Notes: a model not told the origin generated them from the letters alone. DNA of 64,000 bases from Sphingobacterium sp. CZ-2 (GCF_004526235.1 NZ_CP038159.1:2418001-2482000), one strand, 5' to 3'; positions 45,417 through 54,704 are shown, numbered from the stretch's first letter. Program-made: numbers and translations.

Positions 45417-45941
45417 ATGGGAAAAGTTCAAATCCGAAAAGTAAAGATTCTTAAATCTGTTTCAAAACATCCTTACAGTGAGATTTTGTTGCGTATTTTT
45501 CCTGGAGAAAAAACGCCTAGGCATTTCCATCGGGAATTTTCTGAAAGTTTCCGGATAATTTCTGGTGCATTGGAACTGGGTGTGGGTGATAAAACATACA
45601 TCCTTCGAACAGGTGATGAAATGACCATACCAGCGGATGAGATCCATTATTTCCATAATATCTGGGGCGAGGAATGTATGGTGCAGGTAAGGGTGGAAAT
45701 GGGAAATAAAAATTTTGAAAAGGCTTTATTGCTGTTGTCTTCCCTGCATGCTTCTGGATGGATCGCCAAAGATGGAAGCCCGAGACGATTCAAGGATTTG
45801 GCCTTGTTTGTTTATTTGAATAATTCTTTCAGTATTGGGGTAAGGTCTTGGTTCGAGCCGTTCTTGTGGTATGTTGCTAAGCGAGCTATCGCGAAGGGGT
45901 ATCTGGAAGAACAGTTGAAAGCTCATGATGATGTTGTTTAA
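45417..45941 (+). CDS. Cupin-domain protein
   Basis: A 174-residue protein with a cupin beta-barrel in the first 95 residues: PGEKTPRHFHREFSESFRII and GDEMTIPADEIHYFHN supply His and Glu of the metal site (HxH(x)nE and the later His). The C-terminal part (about 100-174) is helical and unassigned, with a hydrophobic FEPFLWYVAKRA stretch. It follows the Crp/Fnr-type gene. Cupin proteins range from enzymes to small-molecule binders; nothing narrows it here. Confidence 0.8.
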   Translation: MGKVQIRKVKILKSVSKHPYSEILLRIFPGEKTPRHFHREFSESFRIISGALELGVGDKTYILRTGDEMTIPADEIHYFHNIWGEECMVQVRVEMGNKNFEKALLLLSSLHASGWIAKDGSPRRFKDLALFVYLNNSFSIGVRSWFEPFLWYVAKRAIAKGYLEEQLKAHDDVV

Positions 45942-46021
45942 TAATTTCAATGGATTTGGTGGGGGATTTGATTTCATTATGCGGTAATTTTTCCGTATTT
46001 TTGTAGCCGAATTAATTAAGG

Positions 46022-46065
46022 TGATTCCCGAAAATCAAGGTACTTGTAGACCTTGATCGGAATCA
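46022..46065 (+). promoter_or_regulatory. Structured 5' leader hairpin of the thrS-infC-rpmI-rplT operon
   Basis: Two stacked stems: TGATTCC (46022-46028) / GGAATCA (46059-46065) and ATCAAGGT (46034-46041) / ACCTTGAT (46050-46057), with an asymmetric bulge. It ends about 32 nt before the thrS start. A TATTTTTG -7-like box lies upstream at 45996-46003. It could be a regulatory fold for thrS (translational or attenuation), but no T-box or known operator sequence is recognised. Confidence 0.6.
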
Positions 46066-46097
46066 TGATTTATGAACAAACACCAATCATGTTGTAA

Positions 46098-48023
46098 ATG
46101 ATTAATATTACACTACCTGACGGCTCCGTACGTCAGTATGAAAAAGGCACTACGGCCATGCAGGTTGCATTGTCAATCTCCGAAGGATTAGCAAGAAATG
46201 TATTGGCTGCCGAAGTAAATGGCGAGGTATGGGATGCCTCTAGACCTATCGAATCCGACTCTTCCATTAAGTTATTGACTTGGAATGATGACAAAGGGAA
46301 AAATACCTTTTGGCATTCCTCCGCACACTTACTGGCAGAAGCATTGGAAGCATTGTACCCAGGTATTAAATTCGGTATTGGTCCTGCCATCGAAACTGGA
46401 TTCTACTATGATGTAGATTTCGGAGATCGTGAGTTTTCATCTGATGATTTCAAACAGATCGAAGACAAAATGGTAGAATTAGCTAAACAAAAGGAAACTT
46501 TTGAGCGTAAAGCGGTTTCTAAAGCTGAAGCATTGGCTTATTTCACCGAAAAAGGAGATGAATATAAACTGGACCTGATCAAAGATCTTGAGGATGGTAA
46601 GATCACCTTCTATACGCAAGGTAATTTCACTGACCTATGTCGTGGTCCACATATTCCACATACTGGAGTAATCAAAGCCGTTAAATTGACCAATGTAGCT
46701 GGTGCTTATTGGCGCGGTGATGAAACCCGTAAGCAGTTGACACGTATCTATGGGGTGACTTTCCCTAAAGCTTCTGAATTGACAGAATACCTGAAATTCA
46801 TCGAAGAAGCGAAGAAACGTGATCACCGTAAATTGGGAAGAGAATTGGAATTGTTCGCTTTCTCTGAAAAAGTAGGGATGGGTTTGCCTTTGTGGTTGCC
46901 TAAAGGAACTGCTTTGAGACAGAAATTGCAGGACTTCCTACAGAAAGCACAGATTGCTGCTGGATATGAGCCGGTGATCACCCCTCATATCGGGCATAAG
47001 CAATTGTACATTACTTCTGGGCACTACGAAAAGTACGGTGCGGATTCTTTCCAACCGATCAATACTCCGGTTGATGGCGAAGAGTTCTTGTTAAAACCGA
47101 TGAACTGTCCGCATCACTGTGAGATCTACAAAACGAAACCTCGCTCTTATAAAGAATTACCGGTTCGTTTTGCAGAGTTTGGAACGGTTTATCGTTACGA
47201 ACAATCGGGAGAATTGCACGGTTTGACTCGTGTAAGAGGGTTTACACAGGATGATGCGCACTTATTCTGCCGACCTGATCAGGTAAAAGAGGAGTTCAAA
47301 AAAGTGATCGACCTAGTGCTTTACGTTTTTGGAGCTTTAGGTTTCGACAATTTTACCGCTCAGATTTCTTTGCGTGATCCGGAGAACAAGACGAAATACA
47401 TCGGTTCGGATGAAAATTGGGCTTTAGCTGAAGCAGCGATCATCGAATCGGCAGCTGAAAAAGGCTTACCGACCGTTGTTGAATTGGGTGAAGCAGCTTT
47501 TTATGGTCCAAAATTAGACTTCATGGTGAAGGATGCTTTGGGACGTAAATGGCAGTTAGGAACCATCCAAGTGGATTATAACCTTCCAGAGCGTTTTGAA
47601 CTGGAATATACAGGAAGTGATAATCAAAAGCATAGACCGGTGATGATACACCGTGCACCATTCGGTTCCTTGGAACGTTTTGTTGCCGTATTGATCGAGC
47701 ATTGTGGTGGACAATTTCCGTTATGGCTTGCGCCTGAGCAGTTTATCGTCTTGCCAGTGTCAGAAAAATATGAAGAATATGCGCAAAAACTTTTGGAATC
47801 ACTAAATAATTCCGATATTCGCGGTCTGATTGACTTACGTGACGAGAAAGTAGGGCGGAAAATCCGTGATGCGGAGGTGAAGAAAATACCTTATATGCTG
47901 ATCGTAGGGGAGAAGGAAGTCGAAAGTGGAGCAATCTCCGTTCGTAAACATGGTGGTACCGACTTAGGGTCGATGACATCAGAAGAATTTAAAGATTTAT
48001 TAATAAAAGAAATTACTGTTTAA
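46098..48023 (+). CDS. thrS: Threonyl-tRNA synthetase
   Basis: A 641-residue class II synthetase that charges tRNA-Thr. TGS domain (about 1-62, [14 protein letters not shown]), editing/tRNA_SAD domain with [10 protein letters not shown] (about 74), catalytic core with zinc ligands Cys in [13 protein letters not shown], His in [11 protein letters not shown] and His in [14 protein letters not shown], and the anticodon-binding domain at the C-terminus. It is the first gene of a translation operon with infC, rpmI and rplT, as in many bacteria. Confidence 0.97.
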   Translation: MINITLPDGSVRQYEKGTTAMQVALSISEGLARNVLAAEVNGEVWDASRPIESDSSIKLLTWNDDKGKNTFWHSSAHLLAEALEALYPGIKFGIGPAIETGFYYDVDFGDREFSSDDFKQIEDKMVELAKQKETFERKAVSKAEALAYFTEKGDEYKLDLIKDLEDGKITFYTQGNFTDLCRGPHIPHTGVIKAVKLTNVAGAYWRGDETRKQLTRIYGVTFPKASELTEYLKFIEEAKKRDHRKLGRELELFAFSEKVGMGLPLWLPKGTALRQKLQDFLQKAQIAAGYEPVITPHIGHKQLYITSGHYEKYGADSFQPINTPVDGEEFLLKPMNCPHHCEIYKTKPRSYKELPVRFAEFGTVYRYEQSGELHGLTRVRGFTQDDAHLFCRPDQVKEEFKKVIDLVLYVFGALGFDNFTAQISLRDPENKTKYIGSDENWALAEAAIIESAAEKGLPTVVELGEAAFYGPKLDFMVKDALGRKWQLGTIQVDYNLPERFELEYTGSDNQKHRPVMIHRAPFGSLERFVAVLIEHCGGQFPLWLAPEQFIVLPVSEKYEEYAQKLLESLNNSDIRGLIDLRDEKVGRKIRDAEVKKIPYMLIVGEKEVESGAISVRKHGGTDLGSMTSEEFKDLLIKEITV

Positions 48024-48040
48024 TTTAATTAAGGAAACAT

Positions 48041-48604
48041 TTGGCAAAAAGTAACAATTTCGGCAATAGAGGCCCAATTAGAAAGAAGGAACCTGAGCAC
48101 CGTATCAACGAGCATATCCGAGTTCCAGAAGTGCGTTTAGTAGGTGATAATGTAGAACAAGGAGTTTTCCCTACGCGACAAGCTTTAGCGCTCGCTGATG
48201 AATTGGAATTGGATTTGGTGGAAATTTCTCCAAACGCTACGCCTCCTGTTTGTAAGATTATCGATTACAGTAAATTCGTATACGAACAAAAGAAAAAGCA
48301 AAAAGAAATCAAGGCTAATGCTAAGCAAACCGTGATCAAGGAGATCCGTTTCGGACCTAACACGAGTGAGCACGACTTTGAATTTAAGTTGAAGCATGCC
48401 ATGCGTTTCTTGGAAAGTGGTGAGAAGGTTCGTGCCTATGTACACTTTAAAGGCCGTGCGATCGTATTTAAGGAACAAGGTGAAATCTTGTTGCTACGTT
48501 TCGCTCAAGCTTTGGAAGAATACGGAAAAGTGGAATTGCTACCTAAATTGGAAGGTAAGCGTATGTTCCTGACCTTGGCTCCGAAAGCCGCCGCTAAGAA
48601 ATAA
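48041..48604 (+). CDS. infC: Translation initiation factor IF-3
   Basis: A 187-residue initiation factor with IF3-N (about 20-90, [15 protein letters not shown]) and IF3-C ([28 protein letters not shown]). The reading frame begins with TTG at 48041 (coding [11 protein letters not shown]), preceded by AAGGA at 48031-48035; there is no nearby ATG in frame. Unusual start codons are known for infC in other bacteria, where IF-3 discriminates against its own mRNA, so an autoregulatory start is plausible here. Confidence 0.95.
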   Translation: MAKSNNFGNRGPIRKKEPEHRINEHIRVPEVRLVGDNVEQGVFPTRQALALADELELDLVEISPNATPPVCKIIDYSKFVYEQKKKQKEIKANAKQTVIKEIRFGPNTSEHDFEFKLKHAMRFLESGEKVRAYVHFKGRAIVFKEQGEILLLRFAQALEEYGKVELLPKLEGKRMFLTLAPKAAAKK

Positions 48605-48642
48605 CAAAGTATCTAACAGATTGATATAAAATTTATAGTATT

Positions 48643-48843
48643 ATGCCAAAAATTAAAACCAATTCCAGCGCGAAAAAACGTTTCAAATTGACTGGAACCG
48701 GTAAAATTGCAAGAAAAAACGCTTACAAAAGCCACATCTTGACTAAAAAAACAACCAAACAGAAACGTAACTTAACTACAACTAGTTATGTATCTGATGG
48801 TGATACAGGCAACGTAAAACGTATGCTTGGTATCGGTAAATAA
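48643..48843 (+). CDS. rpmI: Ribosomal protein bL35
   Basis: A 66-residue basic protein matching L35: [20 protein letters not shown] and the [19 protein letters not shown] segment. It is part of the 50S subunit and lies in the thrS-infC-rpmI-rplT operon 38 nt after infC. Confidence 0.97.
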   Translation: MPKIKTNSSAKKRFKLTGTGKIARKNAYKSHILTKKTTKQKRNLTTTSYVSDGDTGNVKRMLGIGK

Positions 48844-48947
48844 GTTTTATACAATTTTTTTTTAAATAACAATATTTTTAACCGGGTATCGGGTAGTAAG
48901 TTTACTGAAACACGTAACACCTTATACCAAACTAAAATTTAATCATT

Positions 48948-49292
48948 ATGCCACGTTCGGTTAACGCAGTTGCTTCTAGAAGAAGACGTAAAAGAATCCT
49001 AAAATTAGCTAAAGGCTATTACGGATCTCGTAGCAAAGTTTATACTATTGCTAAAAATACAGTAGAAAAAGGTTTACAGTACGCTTACCGCGACCGTAAA
49101 ACCAAAAAACGCGAGTTTAGAGCTTTATGGATCCAACGTATTAACGCTGGAGCTCGTCAACACGGAATTTCTTATTCTCAGTTGATCGGTAAATTAAACG
49201 CTAAAAACGTAGGTTTGAACCGTAAGGTTTTGGCTGACTTAGCTTTAAATAACCCAGAGGCTTTCAAAGCAGTTATAGACGCAGTAAAATAA
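48948..49292 (+). CDS. rplT: Ribosomal protein bL20
   Basis: A 114-residue basic protein with the L20 pattern [20 protein letters not shown] and [16 protein letters not shown]. It joins 23S rRNA early in 50S assembly and, in several bacteria, represses its own operon. A 104-nt gap after rpmI (48844-48947) is long for this operon and could hold an L20-binding fold. A strong terminator follows. Confidence 0.97.
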   Translation: MPRSVNAVASRRRRKRILKLAKGYYGSRSKVYTIAKNTVEKGLQYAYRDRKTKKREFRALWIQRINAGARQHGISYSQLIGKLNAKNVGLNRKVLADLALNNPEAFKAVIDAVK

Positions 49293-49330
49293 AGATTTTT
49301 AAACCGCTGTCAATTTGTTAGGTATTTGAA

Positions 49331-49357
49331 AAGCCACCCGTTAGGGTGGCTTTTTTA
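49331..49357 (+). terminator. Terminator of the thrS-infC-rpmI-rplT operon
   Basis: A 9-bp stem AAGCCACCC (49331-49339) / GGGTGGCTT (49344-49352) with a 4-nt loop is followed by T. Confidence 0.95.
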
Positions 49358-49655
49358 GTATTAAGTAGTTAGTATTTAGTAGTTAGACCTGTGGTTTGAT
49401 AACCTTGTTGGATTAGGATATGATAGACTTGTTGGATAAGATAACCTTAAAAGATTTGTATATTACATCCTTATTGGGGTTAAGAATTGATTGATGTTTA
49501 AAAAGGTTTTAAATTATTTTGAGTATTAAAATTGATTCTTGGAAATGGAATTATTTAATGCATTTTAATTATTAAATTTTCAAAGAATTATAAAGATGCT
49601 ATTTGTTCATAAAATGGTAACACTAAATTATTTTCTTTTAAAGCACTTATAAAAC

Positions 49656-49700
49656 AAAAAAAAGATTTTTAAACATGGAAATGTTCAAAATCTTTTTTTA
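49656..49700 (-). terminator. Long AT-rich hairpin terminator downstream of the DeoR-family gene
   Basis: An extended inverted repeat (AAAAAAGATTTT... with ...AAAATCTTTTTT, plus inner AAACAT / ATGTT) would end minus-strand transcription from the regulator gene; T runs on both sides could make it bidirectional. Confidence 0.75.
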
Positions 49701-49725
49701 AAAAGTTAAAGAAGTAGGGTAGGTG

Positions 49726-50490
49726 TTAGGCGATAATGATTTTTATGCCTAAGTCTTCAATAGTTTTAACAGTGCTTTGTGATACCTTGCTGTCGGTGAT
49801 GATGTAATCCACATCGACGAGTTCACAGATTTTGCCGAGTCCGCGTTTTCCGAACTTGCTGCTATCTGCCAGGATAGCGACTTTCTGGGCGGTGTTCAAC
49901 ATTTTTTGGTTAAGTGTTGCTTCTGGAAGGTTGCTGATGGAAATCCCGAAATCCAGATCGATGCCGTCGGCTCCTAAGAACAGGATGCCACAGCTGATCT
50001 CATCAAGGATCCGCATGGCGTATTGCCCAGCGACAGAGGAAGAGTTCGGGCGGATCAAGCCACCAAGTTGTAGCACCTCTATGTTTGGTTTGTTACTGAG
50101 TTCCAAACTTACCTTAAGTGCTGGTGTTATGACAGTTAAACCGTGTGTCACTTCCAGATTTTTAGCCAATGCAAAAACAGTCGTGCCAGATCCAATCATT
50201 ATGGAATCGTTGTTTTTGATCAATTTTAAAGCTTCCTGAGCAATTCTTTGCTTCTCCTCATTGTTAATAGTTTCTTTTACGAGGATGGGCCGGTCTATGG
50301 CGTATGGGTTGCTGTTTGATGCGCCGCCCTTTATCCTGAACAACAGGTTTTTGTCCTCAAGTACCTTCAAGTCCTTGCGGATCGTGACGCTGGAAACCTT
50401 CATGGTTTCGCATAACCAATCGATACTGATCTTTCCTTTGTCTTTTAGTGTCTTGAGGATGAATTCGTGTCTGTCCGTTATATTCATCAT
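49726..50490 (-). CDS. DeoR/GlpR-family transcriptional regulator
   Basis: A 254-residue repressor: N-terminal winged helix (about 4-58, RHEFILKTLKDKGKISIDWL... VSSVTIRKDLKVLED) and a C-terminal sugar-phosphate-binding domain with MIGSGTTVFALAKNL. Regulators of this type usually sense a sugar phosphate made in the pathway they control. The gene is divergent from the catabolic locus starting at 50635. A 14-bp palindrome (50500-50513) lies between its -7 box and start codon and may be the operator. Confidence 0.92.
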   Translation of the reverse strand: MMNITDRHEFILKTLKDKGKISIDWLCETMKVSSVTIRKDLKVLEDKNLLFRIKGGASNSNPYAIDRPILVKETINNEEKQRIAQEALKLIKNNDSIMIGSGTTVFALAKNLEVTHGLTVITPALKVSLELSNKPNIEVLQLGGLIRPNSSSVAGQYAMRILDEISCGILFLGADGIDLDFGISISNLPEATLNQKMLNTAQKVAILADSSKFGKRGLGKICELVDVDYIITDSKVSQSTVKTIEDLGIKIIIA

Positions 50491-50499
50491 AATTCATTT

Positions 50500-50513
50500 A
50501 TAAGTTAACTTAT
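50500..50513. promoter_or_regulatory. Perfect palindrome ATAAGTTAACTTAT, candidate DeoR operator
   Basis: A 14-bp perfect inverted repeat, 10 nt before the DeoR-family start codon, just downstream of a minus-strand TATATTTG box (50516-50523). Its position fits autoregulation; for the divergent operon the -7-like TACATTTG is at 50590-50597. Confidence 0.45.
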
Positions 50514-50634
50514 GACAAATATAGCCACCTTTTAGCAAGTAATGAATTCTTTTTTTTTATTTAAAAATCTTTTTTTCTATTATTTTCCATACATTTGATT
50601 AGGCATTAGCAAATATTATAACCTAATCTTAAAT

Positions 50635-51915
50635 ATGTCCAAGTTTACTTTGTCCATCCCCGCTGAAAAGAGGCGTTGGTTCATCATTTTTGTGATTTTC
50701 CTAGCCATCGTTTTCAACTATTACGATAGACAGATCGTTTCCATATTAAAACCGATGTTGAAAGAGGAGTTCTCACTAGGTGATGATGGGTATGCGATGG
50801 TGCTGAATGTATTTACCATTTTTTATGCGTTGATGTATCCTGTTTCGGGTTGGTTGGTCGATAAGTTTGGAGAAAGAAAGGTGATGCTATGGGGTATTTT
50901 AGGTTGGTCGACAGCCTGTCTGGGGGGAGGACTTTCCCGTACATTTGGCTCTTTTCTATTTTTCAGGGGGATGTTAGGTGCTGCGGAACCGACCAATTTC
51001 CCTGCTCAATTGAAGGTGGTCACGGTTTGGTTCTCCGGAAAGTTAAGGGCAACCGCCAATAGTCTTTGTGTTGCAGGAAGCAGTATTGGGGCGATCATCG
51101 CTCCGCCTTTGGTTGCCTGGCTCGCGATGCAGTATGATTTCCATACGGTTTTCATCGTTGCGGGTATCGTAGGATTAATCATTGCGCTTTTTTGGTTTCT
51201 GATCTATACCGAACCGCCGGCTGCAATCAAGCAGGAAGCGGTAGGTCAGGATGCGGCTAAAGGAAATGAGATCGGATTTACCTGGGGGCAGCTCTGGAAA
51301 ACCAAGTCATTATATGGCATCTTATTGATTCGCTTTGTGAGCGATCCGGTCTGGTATTTTTGCCTTTTCTGGTTACCTGGATATCTACAGGAGGAGAGCG
51401 GATTGACATTGGCTCAGATCGGTATGTTCGGTTGGATTCCTTTTCTAGTGGCAGATCTCGGAGCGATTGCTACATCTGCCTGGTCAGATAAAATGGTTAG
51501 AAATGGGAAAGAACCGTTGCTTGCCAGGAAGATCATGTTGAGTACGATTGCCGTTCTTGCACCCTTATGTTGTTTAACGACCTATGTCAATAGCCCCTAC
51601 CTAACGATAGCTATTTTTGCTTTGGTGGCCGTTGCCTGTCTGAGCTGGCTGTTCACAATCTCTGTAGTAATTGCAGAGGCTTTTCCTGTAAAGAATGTGG
51701 CTTCGGTATTAGGAATAGCCGGTGGATTTGGTGCCTTAGGCGCGGTTCTGTTCAATTATTTTGTCGGGCAGATGATGGGGTCCTTGGGTGCTGGAACCAT
51801 CTTTATCGCCATGGCGTTTATGCATCCCGTGGCTGTATTGATATTATGGACCATGGTCCGTAAAGAAAAACCTTCTGATAATGCCCATAAAACACAAGGC
51901 TTCCAGGTGAATTAA
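50635..51915 (+). CDS. MFS transporter, anion:cation symporter (hexuronate/aldonate) type
   Basis: A 426-residue inner-membrane carrier with 12 predicted helices. The N-terminal sequence RRWFIIFVIFLAIVFNYYDRQ and the motif WLVDKFGERKVMLWG are typical of the ACS branch (ExuT/DgoT-like), which transports sugar acids with H+. It is the first gene on the right of the DeoR-regulated locus. The co-occurrence with a 2-hydroxyacid dehydrogenase suggests a sugar-acid or related anionic substrate; this is not proved. Confidence 0.88.
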   Translation: MSKFTLSIPAEKRRWFIIFVIFLAIVFNYYDRQIVSILKPMLKEEFSLGDDGYAMVLNVFTIFYALMYPVSGWLVDKFGERKVMLWGILGWSTACLGGGLSRTFGSFLFFRGMLGAAEPTNFPAQLKVVTVWFSGKLRATANSLCVAGSSIGAIIAPPLVAWLAMQYDFHTVFIVAGIVGLIIALFWFLIYTEPPAAIKQEAVGQDAAKGNEIGFTWGQLWKTKSLYGILLIRFVSDPVWYFCLFWLPGYLQEESGLTLAQIGMFGWIPFLVADLGAIATSAWSDKMVRNGKEPLLARKIMLSTIAVLAPLCCLTTYVNSPYLTIAIFALVAVACLSWLFTISVVIAEAFPVKNVASVLGIAGGFGALGAVLFNYFVGQMMGSLGAGTIFIAMAFMHPVAVLILWTMVRKEKPSDNAHKTQGFQVN

Positions 51916-51991
51916 CCAAGACTACAGCATAATTGATAAGAAATCCAGATAAATTAAGATTGAAAAAATAAGTCACATTTAGTTAGCAGAT

Positions 51992-53398
51992 ATGAAAGAT
52001 GTTAAGACCATTTTGGAGCCTGCAAGGGAAACTCCGGTTCGTATGGAAGTGGATGTACTCGTTGTAGGCGGAGGACCAGCAGGAATTATTGCAGCACAAG
52101 CGGCTGCATCCGACGGATTGAAAGTCGCATTGATCGATAACCGCAGTTTTGTAGGGGGGAATATGACCATTGGTTTACCTATTCTAGGCTTTTTAGGCCA
52201 AAAGGGAAACCAGATCATTAAGGGATTGCCACAAAAATTTATTGATCGCCTGAAAGAAGTCGATGCTGCATCGGAACACAGACCATGCCCGCTGCACATG
52301 AGTTTGACTTTGGTCGAACCCGAAGCCGTTAAAAATATCGGTTTAAAAGTATTGGAAGAATCGGGTGTAAAAGTGCTGTTGTATGTTTTCTCTGCAGGAG
52401 TGGTGATGGATGGAGATGAGCTGAAAGGCGTGATTATCGAAAGCAAATCAGGAAGGGAAGTGATCCTGGCCAAGACAGTGATCGATTGTACTGGCGATGC
52501 GGATGTCGCCTACAAAGCGGGGGTAGCATGTGAGCAAGGGAATGATGTTGGAGGTGCTCAGCCACCGACCTTGATGTTCTGCATGGCCAATGTGGATACC
52601 GATAAATTAAGGATGTCCATTGCGGAGGAGCCTAGGACCTATCTTACCGATTTTATTCCTGCGGAATATTTCGGGCAGAACCATCAGTTTATTGTGGTTG
52701 GATTGCGCAGTGTGATGGAGAAAGCAAGGGCAGCGGGATATGAATTGCCGGTTGAGCGAACGATTTTGATCACGGGCCTTCGAGAAGGCGAGGTGTGGGT
52801 AAATATGTCGCGAATCAATGGAGTAGATGGAACCAATCCAGAAAGCTTGACCTTCGGCGAAATCGAAGGCCGTAAGCAAGTGGAGGAAATCCAACGATAC
52901 CTGAAAGAATATGTTCCGGGATTTGAAGACTCCCATTTTACCAAAATGGCACCTTTCCTGGGAATCCGCGAGACCCGTCGAATCGTTGGGAATTATGTGA
53001 TGACCGCGGATGATATCTTAGGATGCCGAAGATTTGATGATGCAGTGGCCGTGGCAAGTTATCCATTGGATATCCATCATCCAGAGGGTGGGGGATGTAC
53101 TTTGACCTGGTGTGGCGATAGCTATGATATCCCTTATCGCAGTTTGGTGCCTACAAAGGTGAGGAATCTTTTGGTAGCAGGGCGTTCCATTTCCACCACG
53201 CATGAAGCCATGTCGGCGATTCGGGTGATGGCGCCATGTATGGCCATGGGCGAGGCGGCAGGAAGAGCCGCAAAACAAGCGGTGAGGAAAGGTATAACAC
53301 CTGCTGATGTGAATGTGGATGAATTGCGTGCGGAATTGATACAATCAGGAGCTTATCTGGGTGAAAGTGTAGGAATAGATGTAACTTTACTCAAGTAA
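51992..53398 (+). CDS. FAD-dependent oxidoreductase (FAD_oxidored family)
   Basis: A 468-residue flavoprotein. The dinucleotide-binding motif is VDVLVVGGGPAGIIAAQAAASDG (GGGPAG, about 25-35), followed by NRSFVGGNMT and a second glycine-rich C-terminal motif in RNLLVAGRSISTTHEAMSAIR. The FAD_oxidored family is often found in carbohydrate-use loci of Bacteroidota. No signal peptide. It probably oxidises the substrate or intermediate of this pathway. Confidence 0.87.
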   Translation: MKDVKTILEPARETPVRMEVDVLVVGGGPAGIIAAQAAASDGLKVALIDNRSFVGGNMTIGLPILGFLGQKGNQIIKGLPQKFIDRLKEVDAASEHRPCPLHMSLTLVEPEAVKNIGLKVLEESGVKVLLYVFSAGVVMDGDELKGVIIESKSGREVILAKTVIDCTGDADVAYKAGVACEQGNDVGGAQPPTLMFCMANVDTDKLRMSIAEEPRTYLTDFIPAEYFGQNHQFIVVGLRSVMEKARAAGYELPVERTILITGLREGEVWVNMSRINGVDGTNPESLTFGEIEGRKQVEEIQRYLKEYVPGFEDSHFTKMAPFLGIRETRRIVGNYVMTADDILGCRRFDDAVAVASYPLDIHHPEGGGCTLTWCGDSYDIPYRSLVPTKVRNLLVAGRSISTTHEAMSAIRVMAPCMAMGEAAGRAAKQAVRKGITPADVNVDELRAELIQSGAYLGESVGIDVTLLK

Positions 53399-53465
53399 GG
53401 CTACGAAGATTAAAACTGTAAGGTTACTAAATTTTACTCCAATAAGGTTACAAAGAATTATTAAA

Positions 53466-54536
53466 ATGGCTCCAATACCCAAATCCAGTCGAAGGGAGTT
53501 TCTGATCAAAGCAGGGCTATTCGCCAGCATCCCTTTTCTGCATCGTTTTGATGTGGAAGCAGCTGAGCATATCCTTCAGACCTCAGAAGCAGGGAAAAAT
53601 TCCCTGAAAGTGCTTACTTGTAACATCCGGGTGGATCTACCGGAAGATGCTGAAAAAGGATTGGGTTGGAAGGATCGGAGACTCTCTTGTTTGCATGTCA
53701 TAAAGAAACAGCAGGCAGATCTGATCGGTTTTCAAGAGGTCTTAAGAGGACAGTTTTTAGACCTCAAAGAATCGCTTCCTGATTACTTTGCCTTTGGTTT
53801 TGATGGCCCGGAAATGGATAAGTTCAAAGAAGGGTATCATGGGATTGCCAAGAACCCTATCTTTTTCTCTAAAAAGAGGTTTGAACTATTAACTGCTGGG
53901 GGATATTGGTTGTCCGAAACTCCACTGCAAGCCGGTAGTTTATCCTGGGGATCTGCTCGCGCTCGGAATGCTACCTGGGTGAGGTTGCTGGATAAGAAAA
54001 CTAACAAGGAGATCCGATTGATTAATCTTCATTTGGATCATGTTAGTAATGAAGCAAAGGAAAAACAGATGGATGTGGTTTTGAGGGAGGCGGCACAATA
54101 TCAAGAAGATTTTGTCCAGATCCTTACAGGTGATTTTAATATGGGGATGGATTCGAAAGTGTATGAAAATGTATTGGGGGCGGGATGGGAAGATTGCTTC
54201 GTTCCTCGCAATGACGGTCAATCTCGCAAAGGCAGTAATTCTTCCCACGACGGGCAATCTCGCAATGACGGGCAAACTAACAACGACGGTAATTCTTCCA
54301 ACGAAGGGCAATCTCGCAAGTATGGCCAATATGGCCATGACGGGCAAAGAATAGAAGGAACTACCAATGGATTTAAACCCATAAACGATCCTCGACAAGC
54401 CAAAGCCAAAAAAATCGACTTCATTTTTATAAAAGGACCGGTCAAAGCGAGCAGCTCCCAAATCATCAAAGATAAATTAGGGGAAGTATATGCAAGCGAC
54501 CATTATTTCGTCAATGCCGTTGTAAACTATTCCTAG
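53466..54536 (+). CDS. Endonuclease/exonuclease/phosphatase-type protein with Tat signal and repeat-derived insert
   Basis: A 356-residue EEP-fold protein. The N-terminus SRREFLIKAGLFASIPFL is a twin-arginine signal, so it is likely exported folded. EEP core residues are kept: FQEVLRG (metal Glu), INLHLDHVS, LTGDFNMGMDS (catalytic Asp), KIDFIFIKGP and the terminal SDHYFV (catalytic His). Between GDFN and KKIDF lies an insert (residues about 242-297, DNA 54191-54356) beginning with a right arm of the dispersed repeat and continuing as eight hexapeptide units (DGQSRK, DGQSRN, DGQTNN...). The substrate is probably a phosphodiester or phosphorylated polyol or inositol. Confidence 0.86.
   Translation: MAPIPKSSRREFLIKAGLFASIPFLHRFDVEAAEHILQTSEAGKNSLKVLTCNIRVDLPEDAEKGLGWKDRRLSCLHVIKKQQADLIGFQEVLRGQFLDLKESLPDYFAFGFDGPEMDKFKEGYHGIAKNPIFFSKKRFELLTAGGYWLSETPLQAGSLSWGSARARNATWVRLLDKKTNKEIRLINLHLDHVSNEAKEKQMDVVLREAAQYQEDFVQILTGDFNMGMDSKVYENVLGAGWEDCFVPRNDGQSRKGSNSSHDGQSRNDGQTNNDGNSSNEGQSRKYGQYGHDGQRIEGTTNGFKPINDPRQAKAKKIDFIFIKGPVKASSSQIIKDKLGEVYASDHYFVNAVVNYS
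54191..54356 (+). repeat. Repeat-derived coding minisatellite inside the EEP gene
   Basis: 54191-54217 is a 27-nt copy of the right arm of the dispersed palindromic repeat, translated in frame as ...CFVPRNDG. Starting at 54213 there are eight consecutive 18-nt units to 54356, coding hexapeptides DGQSRK, GSNSSH, DGQSRN, DGQTNN, DGNSSN, EGQSRK, YGQYGH and DGQRIE. The units keep the core CTCGCAATGACGG in degenerate form. Confidence 0.92.
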
Positions 54537-54671
54537 ATTAATATTTGCAATGATTCCGAGGAAAATATGAAATATGAAATATGAAATATGAAAAATGAAA
54601 ATTGCTAAATGGAAAAATTACACTTAACTCCAAAACTTACCCTTACTCCAAAACTTAATCTAAACAACCCC

Positions 54672-54704
54672 AAAAAAAGAACAGCTAAAAACTGTTCTTT
54701 TTTT
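54672..54704. terminator. Terminator between the EEP gene and the second MFS gene
   Basis: A stem of about 12 bp (AAAAAAGAACAG / CTGTTCTTTTTT) with a short loop and T run on either strand. It divides the catabolic locus into two transcription units. Confidence 0.85.

Larger units (their letters stand above)
49293..49725. other. Convergent intergenic region without a gene
   Basis: No gene is seen. Contents: the rplT terminator, a short run of imperfect direct repeats around 49360-49450 (AGTAGTTAG and CTTGTTGGAT, each twice), AT-rich filler, and a long minus-strand terminator hairpin at 49656-49700. Unlike the other four large convergent gaps with repeats, it has no CCTCGCAATGACG element. Confidence 0.7.

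Noticed and set aside
49293..49725. A small RNA or tRNA gene in the long gap after rplT
   Set aside because: No cloverleaf or strong structured RNA with promoter was seen; only terminators and AT-rich filler.
54112..54354. A second frame over the EEP minisatellite (ASFLAMT-type peptide)
   Set aside because: It is the alternative frame of the same repeat; the EEP frame alone keeps the catalytic residues on both sides.
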